A DNA stretch of 64,000 bases from Streptomyces mashuensis (GTDB lineage Bacteria; Actinomycetota; Actinomycetes; Streptomycetales; Streptomycetaceae): contig NZ_BNBD01000007.1 in assembly GCF_014654785.1 (NCBI RefSeq), positions 186,001 to 250,000 on the forward strand, written 5' to 3'. Under the pieces are notes generated by a model that had not been told where the DNA came from, made no database searches, and was given only the letters and a program-made list of their open reading frames with translations. Both the position numbers and the translations under genes were made by a program. Shown one piece after another: positions 52,285 to 59,940 of this stretch. The first letter of the stretch is position 1, and each line of letters begins with the position of its first letter.

Positions 52285-52991
52285 CGGAAGAGACCGCACT
52301 CGCCGACATCGCGCTGATCCGCGTGGTGCAGCCGGCCACCCCCAGCAGCTTCCGGCTCGTGTGCTTCCCCGACTCCGACAACTCCACCGCCTACTACCTG
52401 GCGCTGGCCGAACTGCTGCTGCCCACCGTCGAATTACTGGTCGTCCAGTACCCCGAGGCCGGCGAGCCGCACGTGCACGGCCCGCCCGACGACGACCCGC
52501 ACCGGGCCGAGACGGCGGCCGCGGCCCTCGCCGACAGCGTGCTGCGGTCCCTGGCCGGCTGGACCGGCCACCGCCTCGCCCTGTTCGGCCACGGCAGTGG
52601 CGCCCACCTCGCCCAGCGCGTCGCCGAACGACTCGAACGCGACACGGCGGCCGGACCGGTGACCCTCTTCGTCTCCGGCAGCAACGCCCCGCACGCCCGC
52701 GTCCCCCTCGGCCCGCCCGCCCTCGGCTGCCGCGTCGTCGCCCTCGCCGGCGACCACGACCCCCGCACCACCCCCGCCGGCGTCCGGGGCTGGCGCCGCT
52801 GCACCAGCGGCCGGTTCGACCTCGAAGTGCTTCCCGGCGCACGCGAGTTCCTCGACACCCACCGGCGCGAGGTCGTCAACATCGTCCACGACCAGCTGAT
52901 GTCGCTGTCCACGGACCCCTCCGAACACGCCGGGGACCTCCGCAAAGTCACGACGTTGCCCGAAGACCACGGCAAGGGAGCCCACCAATGA
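52281..52991 (+). CDS. Degenerate type II thioesterase-like protein (predicted catalytically dead, lid-less)
   Basis: 236 residues; ATG 52281 overlaps the rmlB stop by 4 bp. It is recognisably the type II thioesterase family: LVCFP, LLVVQYPE, LALFGHGSGA, LFVSGSNAPH, ALAGDHDP and a terminal LPGxxEFL. Four hallmarks are lost. FPHAGGS is FPDSDNS. The nucleophile position of GHSMGA is Gly105 (GHGSGA, Ser shifted by one). The catalytic His of LPGGHFFL is Arg188 (LPGAREFL). The ~50-residue lid normally between SGxxAPH and GDxDP is reduced to about 14 residues. The Asp of GDHDP is retained. It may be a scaffold or a binding protein for the downstream ligase. The gene contains a TTA codon at 52434-52436. 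Confidence 0.78.
   Translation: MTEETALADIALIRVVQPATPSSFRLVCFPDSDNSTAYYLALAELLLPTVELLVVQYPEAGEPHVHGPPDDDPHRAETAAAALADSVLRSLAGWTGHRLALFGHGSGAHLAQRVAERLERDTAAGPVTLFVSGSNAPHARVPLGPPALGCRVVALAGDHDPRTTPAGVRGWRRCTSGRFDLEVLPGAREFLDTHRREVVNIVHDQLMSLSTDPSEHAGDLRKVTTLPEDHGKGAHQ
52434..52436 (+). promoter_or_regulatory. In-frame TTA codon (bldA control point)
   Basis: The codon encodes the first Leu of ELLVVQYPE in the thioesterase-like gene. TTA is read only by the bldA tRNA in Streptomyces, so translation of this gene and, through the ATGA overlap, the ligase downstream may depend on developmental stage. Confidence 0.75.
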
Positions 52992-54394
52992 CCGCGAGAA
53001 TCTACACCCCGGACTCCGTCCGGTCCCTGGACGACTTCGAACAGGACGCCCTGCGGGTCGCCACCGTGGTCCGCGACCACGGCATCGGCCCCGGCGACCG
53101 GGTCATGCTCAAGGCCGGCAACTCCGCCGCCTACGTCTGCGTCCTGCTCGGCCTCATGCACGCCGGCGCCTCCATCGTCCTCGTCGACCAGCAGGAGAAC
53201 GTGCCCGAGACCCGGCGCATCGCCCTGCGCACCGGCGTCAAGGCCACCTTCGTCGACGACAACACCCCCATCGACGACGAGGCCGGGGCCGTCCACCTCT
53301 ACGAGCTGATGGTCGCGGCCGCCGCCCGGCCCGCTGCCGCGGAGCAGCTGTCCGTCGACGACTGGTGCGAGCTCCCCGACGGCCTCATCATGTGGACCTC
53401 CGGCTCCACCAGCTCCCCCAAGGGCGTGGTGAAGAACGGCGGCAAGTTCCTGCGCAACCTGGAGCGCAACGCCGCCCAGGTCGGCCACCGCCCCGACGAC
53501 GTCCTGCTGCCCCTCCTGCCCTTCGCCCACCAGTACGGCCTGTCGATGCTGCTCATCGCCTGGCTCACCCGCTGCTCCCTGGTCATCGCCCCCTACAAGC
53601 GGCTCGACCACGCGCTGCGGATGGCCGGGCAGACCCGTGCCACCGTCATCGACGCCACCCCCTCCAGCTACCGCAGCATGCTCAACCTGGTGACGCGCAA
53701 GCCCGCGCTCCGCGCCCACCTGGAGAGCGCCCGCATGTTCTGCGTCGGCGCCGCCCCGCTCGACGCGCCCCTCGTCGAGGCGTACGAGAAGGAGTTCGGG
53801 CTGCCGCTGCTCGACAGCTACGGCAGCACCGAACTGGGCAATGTCGCCTTCGCCACCCTCGACAACCCCGTCGCCACCGGCCGCGCCATGGAGGGCATCC
53901 GGGTCCGCGTCGTCGACGAGGACGGGCAGGACGTGCCCGCCGGCGAGGCCGGCGAGATCGAGGTGGACACCCCGGACGGCCTGGAGGGCCTCCTCGCCGA
54001 GGACGGCACCCTCGTGCCCACCCCGGCCGGCTGGCAGCGCACCGGCGACCTCGGCTACCTCGACGAGAACGCCAACCTGTTCGTCCTCGGCCGCAAGTTC
54101 GCCGTGCACCGCAACGGCTACACGCTCTACCCCGAGCTGATCGAGCGCAAGGCCGAGTCCGCCGGCCGCCCCGTCCGGGTGGTGGCCCTGCCCGACGAGC
54201 GGCGCGGCGCCCAGCTGGTGTTCTTCGTCGAGGACGAGCAGGGCCGGGACAGCGCCCACTGGCGGGAGCGGTTCGCCGGACTGCTCGCCGCGTACGAGGA
54301 GCCCAACCGCATCGTGGTCCTCGACGCCTTCCCGCTCAACCGCAACGGCAAGCCCGACAAGCACCGCCTCCAGGAGATGGCCGCGGAGCAGTAG
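52988..54394 (+). CDS. Class I adenylate-forming acyl-CoA/acyl-ACP ligase
   Basis: 468 residues; ATG 52988 overlaps the previous stop (ATGA) with AAGGGAG just upstream. Core motifs: TSGSTSSPKG at 137-146 (second Gly of the usual TSGSTG is Ser), SYGSTELGN at 277-285, RTGDLGYLDE at 351-360, a GRKFAVHRNGYTLYP hinge block, and K455 in NGKPDK. It is short at the N-terminus and has no fused carrier domain. It should adenylate a carboxylic acid and pass it to CoA or a carrier protein. Given the neighbouring amino-acid monooxygenase and non-malonyl acyltransferase, 4-guanidinobutyrate or 4-aminobutyrate is a reasonable substrate guess; an aromatic or tailoring acid cannot be excluded. Last gene of the rml operon. 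Confidence 0.88.
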   Translation: MTARIYTPDSVRSLDDFEQDALRVATVVRDHGIGPGDRVMLKAGNSAAYVCVLLGLMHAGASIVLVDQQENVPETRRIALRTGVKATFVDDNTPIDDEAGAVHLYELMVAAAARPAAAEQLSVDDWCELPDGLIMWTSGSTSSPKGVVKNGGKFLRNLERNAAQVGHRPDDVLLPLLPFAHQYGLSMLLIAWLTRCSLVIAPYKRLDHALRMAGQTRATVIDATPSSYRSMLNLVTRKPALRAHLESARMFCVGAAPLDAPLVEAYEKEFGLPLLDSYGSTELGNVAFATLDNPVATGRAMEGIRVRVVDEDGQDVPAGEAGEIEVDTPDGLEGLLAEDGTLVPTPAGWQRTGDLGYLDENANLFVLGRKFAVHRNGYTLYPELIERKAESAGRPVRVVALPDERRGAQLVFFVEDEQGRDSAHWRERFAGLLAAYEEPNRIVVLDAFPLNRNGKPDKHRLQEMAAEQ

Positions 54395-54395
54395 A

Positions 54396-54414
54396 CGTAT
54401 ACAGAAGGTATACG
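54396..54414. repeat. Small inverted repeat CGTATAC-5-GTATACG
   Basis: A perfect 7-bp inverted repeat with a 5-nt spacer directly after the ligase stop codon and before the main terminator hairpin. It could be an accessory terminator stem or a protein site; nothing else is visible. Confidence 0.4.
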
Positions 54415-54418
54415 GAAA

Positions 54419-54452
54419 AGGGGGGCGGCCACCGGAAGGTGGCCGCCCCCCT
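54419..54452. terminator. 15-bp hairpin with GGAA loop, bidirectional terminator
   Basis: Arms 54419-54433 and 54438-54452 pair perfectly around a GGAA (GNRA-type) loop. On the minus strand the stem is followed by a run of T (complement of 54416-54419), so it suits the oxidase transcript. It also lies 25 bp after the ligase stop, serving both convergent units. Confidence 0.85.
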
Positions 54453-54468
54453 CGCTGTCCCGCCGGCC

Positions 54469-56142
54469 TCAGCCGTACGGCAGCTCCACCGGGGCCAGCT
54501 CCGGGAACAGGTCGCCGGGGCCCGGGTTGCCGGCGGGGGTGCGACCGCCGAGGTGGTGCAGCACACCCCACACCGCGTTCAGGGCCGTGGTCACCGCACC
54601 CTCCGCGAAACCGGCCGTCCACGACACGTCGTCGCCGCACAGGAAGAAGCCCCGGTGCGCCGGGTCCGCCTGCTCCTGCACGAACTGCGTGAACAGCCGC
54701 CGCTGGTAGCGGTAGTGCCCGGGCAGGTTGGACTTGAACGCGCCCATGAAGTGCGGCTCGGTCTCCCAGGTGACCGTCAGCGGATCACCCACGACCCGCG
54801 ACCGGATGTCGACGTCCGGGTAGACCGCCGACAGGCTCCGCAGCACCGCCTCCAGACGCTCGGCGGGGGAGAGGGTGGCGACCTTCAGCGAGTCGTCGTT
54901 CCACGTGTACGACAGGCAGATCACCGCCGGGCGGTCCGGGCCGTCGTCGAAGAGGTACATGCCGCGCGGCATCCGGTCGGTGAGCGTCATGCTCAGCGCA
55001 GGCCGGCCCGTGGCCGGGTCGGGCTCCCGCCAGAACGGCCGGTCCACCAGCACGAACAGCTTCGACGCGCCCATGTAGTGGGTGCGCTCCACCGCCGTCC
55101 ACAGCTCCGGCGCCAGCACGTCCGGGGCGCAGTCCACGCGGTGCAGCAACGTCCACACGTGCGGGCTGTACACCACCGCCGCGTACTCCCGCTCCTGCCC
55201 GGCGGCGTCGGTCAGGGCGTGCCCGCCGGCCGTCCGCCGGATCCGGGTCACCGCCGGGCGCGGCGCGCCGCCGTGCAGCCCGGCCAGCGACGTCCCCCGC
55301 GGCCAGTGCGCCGCGTCCGCGGGCGCGTGCCGCCACAGCCCGTACGGCACCTGCTGGGCGCCGCCGTCGATGGCCACCTGGTGGTCGTCGGCCTCCGTGA
55401 ACACCACCCGGAGTATTTCCAGGATGGAATTGGGGAAATCCGTGTCCCAGCCGCCCGTGCCGAATCCGACCTGGCCGAAGATCTCCCGGTGCCGGAACGA
55501 CTGGAAGGTGGGGGAAGTGGCCAGAAAACCGTAGAACGACTGGTCGTCGTATTCGGCGACCAGCCGGTTCCAGATCGTCTTGATCGTTTCGATGTCGCGG
55601 CGCCGCACGGCGTCCCGCATCGTCGACAGCGCCACCCGCTCCTGGAGCGCCTTCTCCCAGGCGTCCGCCACCTCCTGGTAGACCTCCGGCAGGTCGGCGC
55701 CGGTCCGGGCCTCGTGCCGCTCCCCGTTGAGGTCCACCAGGGTGCTCGGCGTGGCCGGGGCGAGGGGGTTGGGGAAGGGCCGGGTCTCCAGCCCCAGCAG
55801 GCCGATGTAGTGGAACAGGGCGCGGGCCGACAGCGGGAAGCGCATCGCCCCCATCTCCGCCACGCTGCCGGGGTGACCGGGGAACGGCACGGACCGCATC
55901 CGCCCGCCGATCTCCCCAGCCTCGTACACCACCGGGCGCAGCCCCAGCCGCAGCAGCTCGTAGGCGGCCGTCATGCCCGCCATGCCGCCGCCGACCACGG
56001 CGACCTCGGTGCCCGCCGCCCCCGGCGGCAGCACGCCCAGCCCGGACGGGTGCCCGAGCCAGGTGTCGTACGAGAAGGGGAAGTCCGGCACGAGCATGGT
56101 GGTGGTGCCCACACGGGTCGTGGCCGGGCCGGCTGTGGTCAT
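54469..56142 (-). CDS. FAD-dependent amino-acid 2-monooxygenase / amine oxidase family protein
   Basis: 557 residues. The start ATG at 56142 is supported by GAGAGG 8 nt upstream on the minus strand. The FAD-binding motif VVGGGMAGMTAAYELLRLG is at residues 49-67, followed by YEAGEIGGRMRS. The C-terminal flavin motif FFLCGDDVSWTAGFAEGA lies near 508-525. The length and long insert after GGRMRS resemble the tryptophan/lysine/arginine 2-monooxygenase branch rather than short monoamine oxidases. Such enzymes turn an amino acid into the amide one carbon shorter; arginine would give 4-guanidinobutyramide, the precursor of guanidino starters in azalomycin- and desertomycin-type polyketides. The amino-acid substrate is inferred from context only. 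No amidase to hydrolyse the amide is visible in the window. Confidence 0.82.
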   Translation of the reverse strand: MTTAGPATTRVGTTTMLVPDFPFSYDTWLGHPSGLGVLPPGAAGTEVAVVGGGMAGMTAAYELLRLGLRPVVYEAGEIGGRMRSVPFPGHPGSVAEMGAMRFPLSARALFHYIGLLGLETRPFPNPLAPATPSTLVDLNGERHEARTGADLPEVYQEVADAWEKALQERVALSTMRDAVRRRDIETIKTIWNRLVAEYDDQSFYGFLATSPTFQSFRHREIFGQVGFGTGGWDTDFPNSILEILRVVFTEADDHQVAIDGGAQQVPYGLWRHAPADAAHWPRGTSLAGLHGGAPRPAVTRIRRTAGGHALTDAAGQEREYAAVVYSPHVWTLLHRVDCAPDVLAPELWTAVERTHYMGASKLFVLVDRPFWREPDPATGRPALSMTLTDRMPRGMYLFDDGPDRPAVICLSYTWNDDSLKVATLSPAERLEAVLRSLSAVYPDVDIRSRVVGDPLTVTWETEPHFMGAFKSNLPGHYRYQRRLFTQFVQEQADPAHRGFFLCGDDVSWTAGFAEGAVTTALNAVWGVLHHLGGRTPAGNPGPGDLFPELAPVELPYG

Positions 56143-56257
56143 CGGGAAAACCTCTCGGCCGTTCTCGGAAAGCCGTTTGCGGGAATGCCCGCTTCACGCT
56201 AGGGACGGCCCGTCGCGGCGGACAACCCCTACCGACCCGGATTCCGGGTGGCCGTAC

Positions 56258-56273
56258 CGCTGGAATTCCACGG
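56258..56273. promoter_or_regulatory. TGGAATTCCA palindrome in the oxidase upstream region
   Basis: A perfect 10-bp palindrome (56261-56270) about 120 bp upstream of the oxidase start. With flanks it matches 12 of 16 positions of the PimM-type consensus, like 48447-48462. A reverse AGGGGTTG at 56223-56230 also occurs in the rmlD promoter region (48554-48561). Confidence 0.3.
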
Positions 56274-56293
56274 AAAGGCGGAGAGGCCGGCGC

Positions 56294-59032
56294 TCAGGCG
56301 GTGTCGGCGACGTCCATGTCCAGCGTGACCGGAAGGTCCTCGCGCTGGGTGATGTTCGTCTTCCGGTAGACCCGTGTGAGGTGCTGCTCGACGGTGCTGA
56401 CGGTGACGAACAGCTTCGCCGCGATCTCCCGGTTGGTGTAGCCGTACGCGGCCAGTGCCGCGACACGGCGCTCGGCGTCGGTCAGCGACGTCACCGGCGC
56501 AACCCCCTTCCCCTCCTCGGCCGGTGCCGCGGCGGCCTGGCCGCCACGGGCCGGGGCCGGCCCCAGCGCGCGGTGCAGCGCCTCCGCGCCGTACACCTCC
56601 GCCATGCGCCGGGCCTGACGGACCAGCAGCCGCGCCTTGGTGACGTCACCGGCCCGCTCGTGGGCCCGGCCCAGGTCGGCCAGGGCCAGCGCCGTGCCGT
56701 AGCCGTCACCGGCGGCGCGCAGCGCGGTCACGGCCTCCTGCAGCAGCTCGCCGCGCCGGTCCGGGGGGCTGGTGGCGGCGAGCAGCCGCAGCGCACCGCC
56801 CCGGACCCGCTCCTGCTGCCTGGTCACGCGTTCCAGCTGCTCGCGGGCCGCCTGCTCGGCCCGGTCCGGGCGGCCCATGGCCAGCCACGTCTCGGCCGCG
56901 CCCAGCCGCCACGGCGCGACGGACGCGGTGTCCATGTCCCAGCCGCGCAGCCGTTCGCCGCAGGCCAGGAAGTCGGCCAGCGCGGCGTGGTGCCGACCCG
57001 TGGCCAGCTGGTGGAGGCCACGCGCGTAGACGTAGTGCATGCCGTAACGGGTGGCCGTCATGGCCTCCGGGACGGGGATCTCCAGCAGCTCGGCGGCGTC
57101 CTGGTGGCGGCCCTTCGCGGTCAGGGCCTCGACGAGCACGGCCAGCGGCATGCCGACGCCCACGCCCCAGGCCTGGGCCGGCAGGTGCTCCAGGGACCGG
57201 CGCGCGCAGTCGACGGCCTTGGTGAGGTCGCCGCGGCGCAGCGCGATGTGCCCGCGGAGCGCCTGGAGCGCGGACACCCAGGCGGGGCCGGTACGGGCGT
57301 CGGTCCGGGCCAGGAACCGTTCGCACCACAGGCCGGCCGCGCCGAGCCGCTCGGCGTACACCAGGGCCAGCAGCGCGACGCGGACCTGGTGATGGGTGTG
57401 GTCGGTGACGGCGGTGGTGCGCAGCACCTCCTCCGCGGCGGCGGGCGCCGCCTCGGGCACGTCGCGCTCCAGGGAGGCCCGCAGCGCCTGGAACGCCCGC
57501 AGCCGCGGGGCGACGGTGTCCGGGGTGCCGGGGGCCGCGCCGCCGATGCGGTCGAGCACGGTGGGGTAGGTGGTGGCCACCATGAGGCGGACGGCGCGCA
57601 GCTCCCCGGCCAGGCGCGGGTCGGTGGACTGCTCCACGGCGGCCCCGGCCTGCTGGATGGCGGCGGCCGCGTCGTCGGACAGACCGGTCCACAGCATGCC
57701 GGCGGCCAGGCGCAGCGTCTCCTCGGGCGGCAGCAGGCCGCTGCGCGCCGGCCCGGCGAGGGACCGCAGCCGCTGGGCGAACGCGGAGGGGTTGGCCTGC
57801 CAGAAGACGTGGGCGAGCTCGGCGGTGACGGACAGCCGCTGCCGTTCGTCGGGGCAGTGGCGTTCGGCGGTCTGGAGGCAGCGGGCCGCGAAGTGCGGGC
57901 GGTTGGCGGCCACGGCCACGCGGGCGGCGGCACGCAGCACCAGCGGTACCCAGGGCGCGGCGGGTTCGGGAATGTCGCAGTCGACGAGCTGGCGTGCCAC
58001 GGCGCCGGGCTCGGCGCCGTCGTCGTGCAGCAGGCACGCGGCGCGCCAGCGCAGCCGGGCCAGGGAGGGGGCGCTGAGCTCCTGGAGGACGGCACCGGCT
58101 ATGGCCTCGTGCCGGAGGACACCACCTGCCAGTAACCCGGTCCCGGCGAGCACGGCGACGCAGCGCCGTACGGTCTCCTCGCTCAGGACGGTGAGCCGCG
58201 CCAGCAGCCGCGTCCGGTCGGCGCGGCCGAGGACGGCGATGCCGCGGGCCACGCGCAGCGCCTCGTCGTCGCGGCTGTGCAGGCACACCATGACGGCCTG
58301 CCGGAACAGCTCGCCCGGCTGCGGCACGCCCCCGCCGGTCCCGGCGTCGTCCAGCAGGCCGCGCAGGAGCAGGGGGTTGCCGCCGGTGGCGGCGTGGCAG
58401 GCGGGGGCGATCCGGGCGGCCTCGGCGGCGCCGCGCTCCTCGGCGAGCAGCTCGCGGACACCCTCCTGCGACAGGGGGCCCAGCCGCACCTCCCGGACCT
58501 GCACCCGGTCCAGCAGCCGCCGCAGGCCGGGGGAGCCGTCGGTGCGGGCGTCGCCGCTGCCGCCGTCCACGAGCAGCAGGCCCAGGGCATCGGCGGGGAG
58601 CCGCCGGACGGCGTGTTCGAGGCAGGCCAGGGAGTGCTCGTCGGCGAACTGGGCGTCGTCGACGGCGATCAGCAGTGGCCGGTTCCCGGCCGGCCCGGCG
58701 AGCGCCTCGCAGAACGCGTCGAGGAACCCCTCGGGAACACCGTCGCCCCCCGGCTGGGGGAAGCCGGCCCCGACCACCCCGGGACACAACGGCGGCGCCC
58801 CCTGGAGCAGCTGCTCCACCACCGCGTACGGCAGATACCGCTCGGCGGGCGACGCGGCGGCCCCCAGCAACAAGGCCCCGGACGCCACGACCCGTTCGGC
58901 CACCCCCTGCAACAGGGTCGTCTTCCCCGACCCCGCCGTACCGGCGACCAGACCGGCCCGCGGCCGCCCCCCCGGTCTTGCGGTGAGGAACCGGCCGAGC
59001 AGTTCCTCCTCCTCGCGCCGTTGCGTCAACAA
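56294..59032 (-). CDS. LAL-family (large ATP-binding LuxR) transcriptional regulator
   Basis: About 912 residues if translation starts at TTG 59032, which has AAAGGA 11 nt upstream and puts the protein start at LLTQRREEEELLGRFL, where LAL proteins normally begin. The frame is open to ATG 59209, but those 59 extra residues are basic and look non-coding. Walker A GTAGSGKT is at residues 31-38; Walker B LLIAVDDAQFAD follows. The middle is helical and repeat-like. The C-terminal LuxR helix-turn-helix contains LTDAERRVAALAAYGYTNREIAAKLF and VSTVEQHLTRVYRKTNI. It is probably the pathway activator. The gene has a TTA codon at 58133-58135 (about residue 300), typical of bldA-dependent cluster regulators. 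The gap to the downstream oxidase start is 151 bp. Confidence 0.9.
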   Translation of the reverse strand: MLTQRREEEELLGRFLTARPGGRPRAGLVAGTAGSGKTTLLQGVAERVVASGALLLGAAASPAERYLPYAVVEQLLQGAPPLCPGVVGAGFPQPGGDGVPEGFLDAFCEALAGPAGNRPLLIAVDDAQFADEHSLACLEHAVRRLPADALGLLLVDGGSGDARTDGSPGLRRLLDRVQVREVRLGPLSQEGVRELLAEERGAAEAARIAPACHAATGGNPLLLRGLLDDAGTGGGVPQPGELFRQAVMVCLHSRDDEALRVARGIAVLGRADRTRLLARLTVLSEETVRRCVAVLAGTGLLAGGVLRHEAIAGAVLQELSAPSLARLRWRAACLLHDDGAEPGAVARQLVDCDIPEPAAPWVPLVLRAAARVAVAANRPHFAARCLQTAERHCPDERQRLSVTAELAHVFWQANPSAFAQRLRSLAGPARSGLLPPEETLRLAAGMLWTGLSDDAAAAIQQAGAAVEQSTDPRLAGELRAVRLMVATTYPTVLDRIGGAAPGTPDTVAPRLRAFQALRASLERDVPEAAPAAAEEVLRTTAVTDHTHHQVRVALLALVYAERLGAAGLWCERFLARTDARTGPAWVSALQALRGHIALRRGDLTKAVDCARRSLEHLPAQAWGVGVGMPLAVLVEALTAKGRHQDAAELLEIPVPEAMTATRYGMHYVYARGLHQLATGRHHAALADFLACGERLRGWDMDTASVAPWRLGAAETWLAMGRPDRAEQAAREQLERVTRQQERVRGGALRLLAATSPPDRRGELLQEAVTALRAAGDGYGTALALADLGRAHERAGDVTKARLLVRQARRMAEVYGAEALHRALGPAPARGGQAAAAPAEEGKGVAPVTSLTDAERRVAALAAYGYTNREIAAKLFVTVSTVEQHLTRVYRKTNITQREDLPVTLDMDVADTA
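58133..58135 (-). promoter_or_regulatory. In-frame TTA codon in the LAL regulator (bldA control point)
   Basis: Plus-strand taa reads TTA in the regulator frame, within LAGTGLLAGG. It would make regulator synthesis depend on the bldA leucine tRNA and so tie the cluster to development. Confidence 0.85.
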
Positions 59033-59481
59033 GACGTCAATTTTCCTTTCCGGTCGGAAGAAGGAGATCCGCCGGTCCTGCTCCGTCTGCACAGGAAATC
59101 CTGAGAAGGGGTGCCGAGCGCGCGCATGTTCCTTCCCCCGGGTGTCTTCTCGGGGACGGGCCGACCGCCGCACACACCAGGTGACCTGCCGTGCACGCGC
59201 AGCCGCCAACTGCGGCCGATTCCATGCCGCAACCGCCTGCGAGGAACTCTATCAACGTTCCGCAGGCCCCTGGAAAAGGGAAACCGGGCTTGGCCGGCGA
59301 CCAATATGACCGTAACTCACGGGGAGTTGACAGGCTTTTTACACGATGTTTTCGGGAGGGTGTTGCGCACGTGGACGCAGGGCGGGAGGCCGGGGTGCGC
59401 CCGGGGTGGATCGATGCCCCCTCGCCCCCTGGGTAGGGTCGTCGGGCAGTTGTACGCACCAAGAATGACCACGGGGAGACA
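59033..59481. promoter_or_regulatory. Intergenic region between LAL regulator and the downstream operon
   Basis: About 450 bp (270 bp if the LAL gene starts at 59209). It contains an AT-rich patch at 59301-59352 with TTGACA at 59327-59332, but no convincing -10 element at 17-18 bp. A short inverted repeat AACTC-5-GAGTT lies at 59314-59328. It must carry divergent promoters; I cannot place them firmly. Confidence 0.4.
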
Positions 59482-59940
59482 GTGACTGCTTTCGACGCCG
59501 AGTGGGCGGAGATCAAACGCGGCATATCAGCCGATCCAGGTATGAAACTGGCCGGTGTGAAGGGGGGCAGTGGCGGGACGAGCGGGGCCGGTGGGGGTGT
59601 CTCCTCCGTGAAGACCGCTTGGACCTCCGCCGGCGAAAGCGTGGGGAACCTCGGCACCGACACCAGGAAGGCGCTCGGGGCGCTGGAGCGGGACCACAAG
59701 GCTCTCGGCAGCGGCGGCGACAAGGGCGTGCAGAGCGCGGACGCCGAGCGGGAGGTGCACGACTCGTGGAAGACCTACCTGGAGGCCGTGTCCGGCCGGT
59801 GCGACGCCCTCAAGGAACAGCTCCAGGCGGCGGCCACCATCCAGCACGGCAACGACCAGGGCGCCGCAGCCGCCTTCGACAAGCTGGGCCAGCGGTACAA
59901 GGACACCCCCGCTGTCGGCGGCCAGAAGGCCGGACGGTGA
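59482..59940 (+). CDS. Small helical protein of unknown function, WXG100/Esx-like context
   Basis: 152 residues, GTG start with GGGGAGA close upstream. The N-terminus is short and acidic, followed by a glycine/serine-rich stretch (residues 27-41) and then two long predicted helices with heptad-like alternation (about 43-75 and 82-120). There is no WXG motif and no signal peptide. Small helical proteins of this kind precede DUF1023 hydrolase genes in actinomycetes, often in type VII secretion-related settings; that role is inferred from the neighbour only. Its stop overlaps the next start (GTGA). Confidence 0.7.
   Translation: MTAFDAEWAEIKRGISADPGMKLAGVKGGSGGTSGAGGGVSSVKTAWTSAGESVGNLGTDTRKALGALERDHKALGSGGDKGVQSADAEREVHDSWKTYLEAVSGRCDALKEQLQAAATIQHGNDQGAAAAFDKLGQRYKDTPAVGGQKAGR

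Noticed and set aside
59033..59209. The 59-residue N-terminal extension of the LAL regulator from ATG 59209
   Set aside because: Residues are Arg/His-rich with no family similarity and there is no ribosome site at 59209; the family's normal N-terminus begins at the TTG 59032 codon, which has AAAGGA upstream. Not fully excluded.
59327..59352. TTGACA as the -35 of a promoter for the downstream operon
   Set aside because: No acceptable -10 hexamer at 16-19 bp; the AT-rich patch alone does not prove a promoter.
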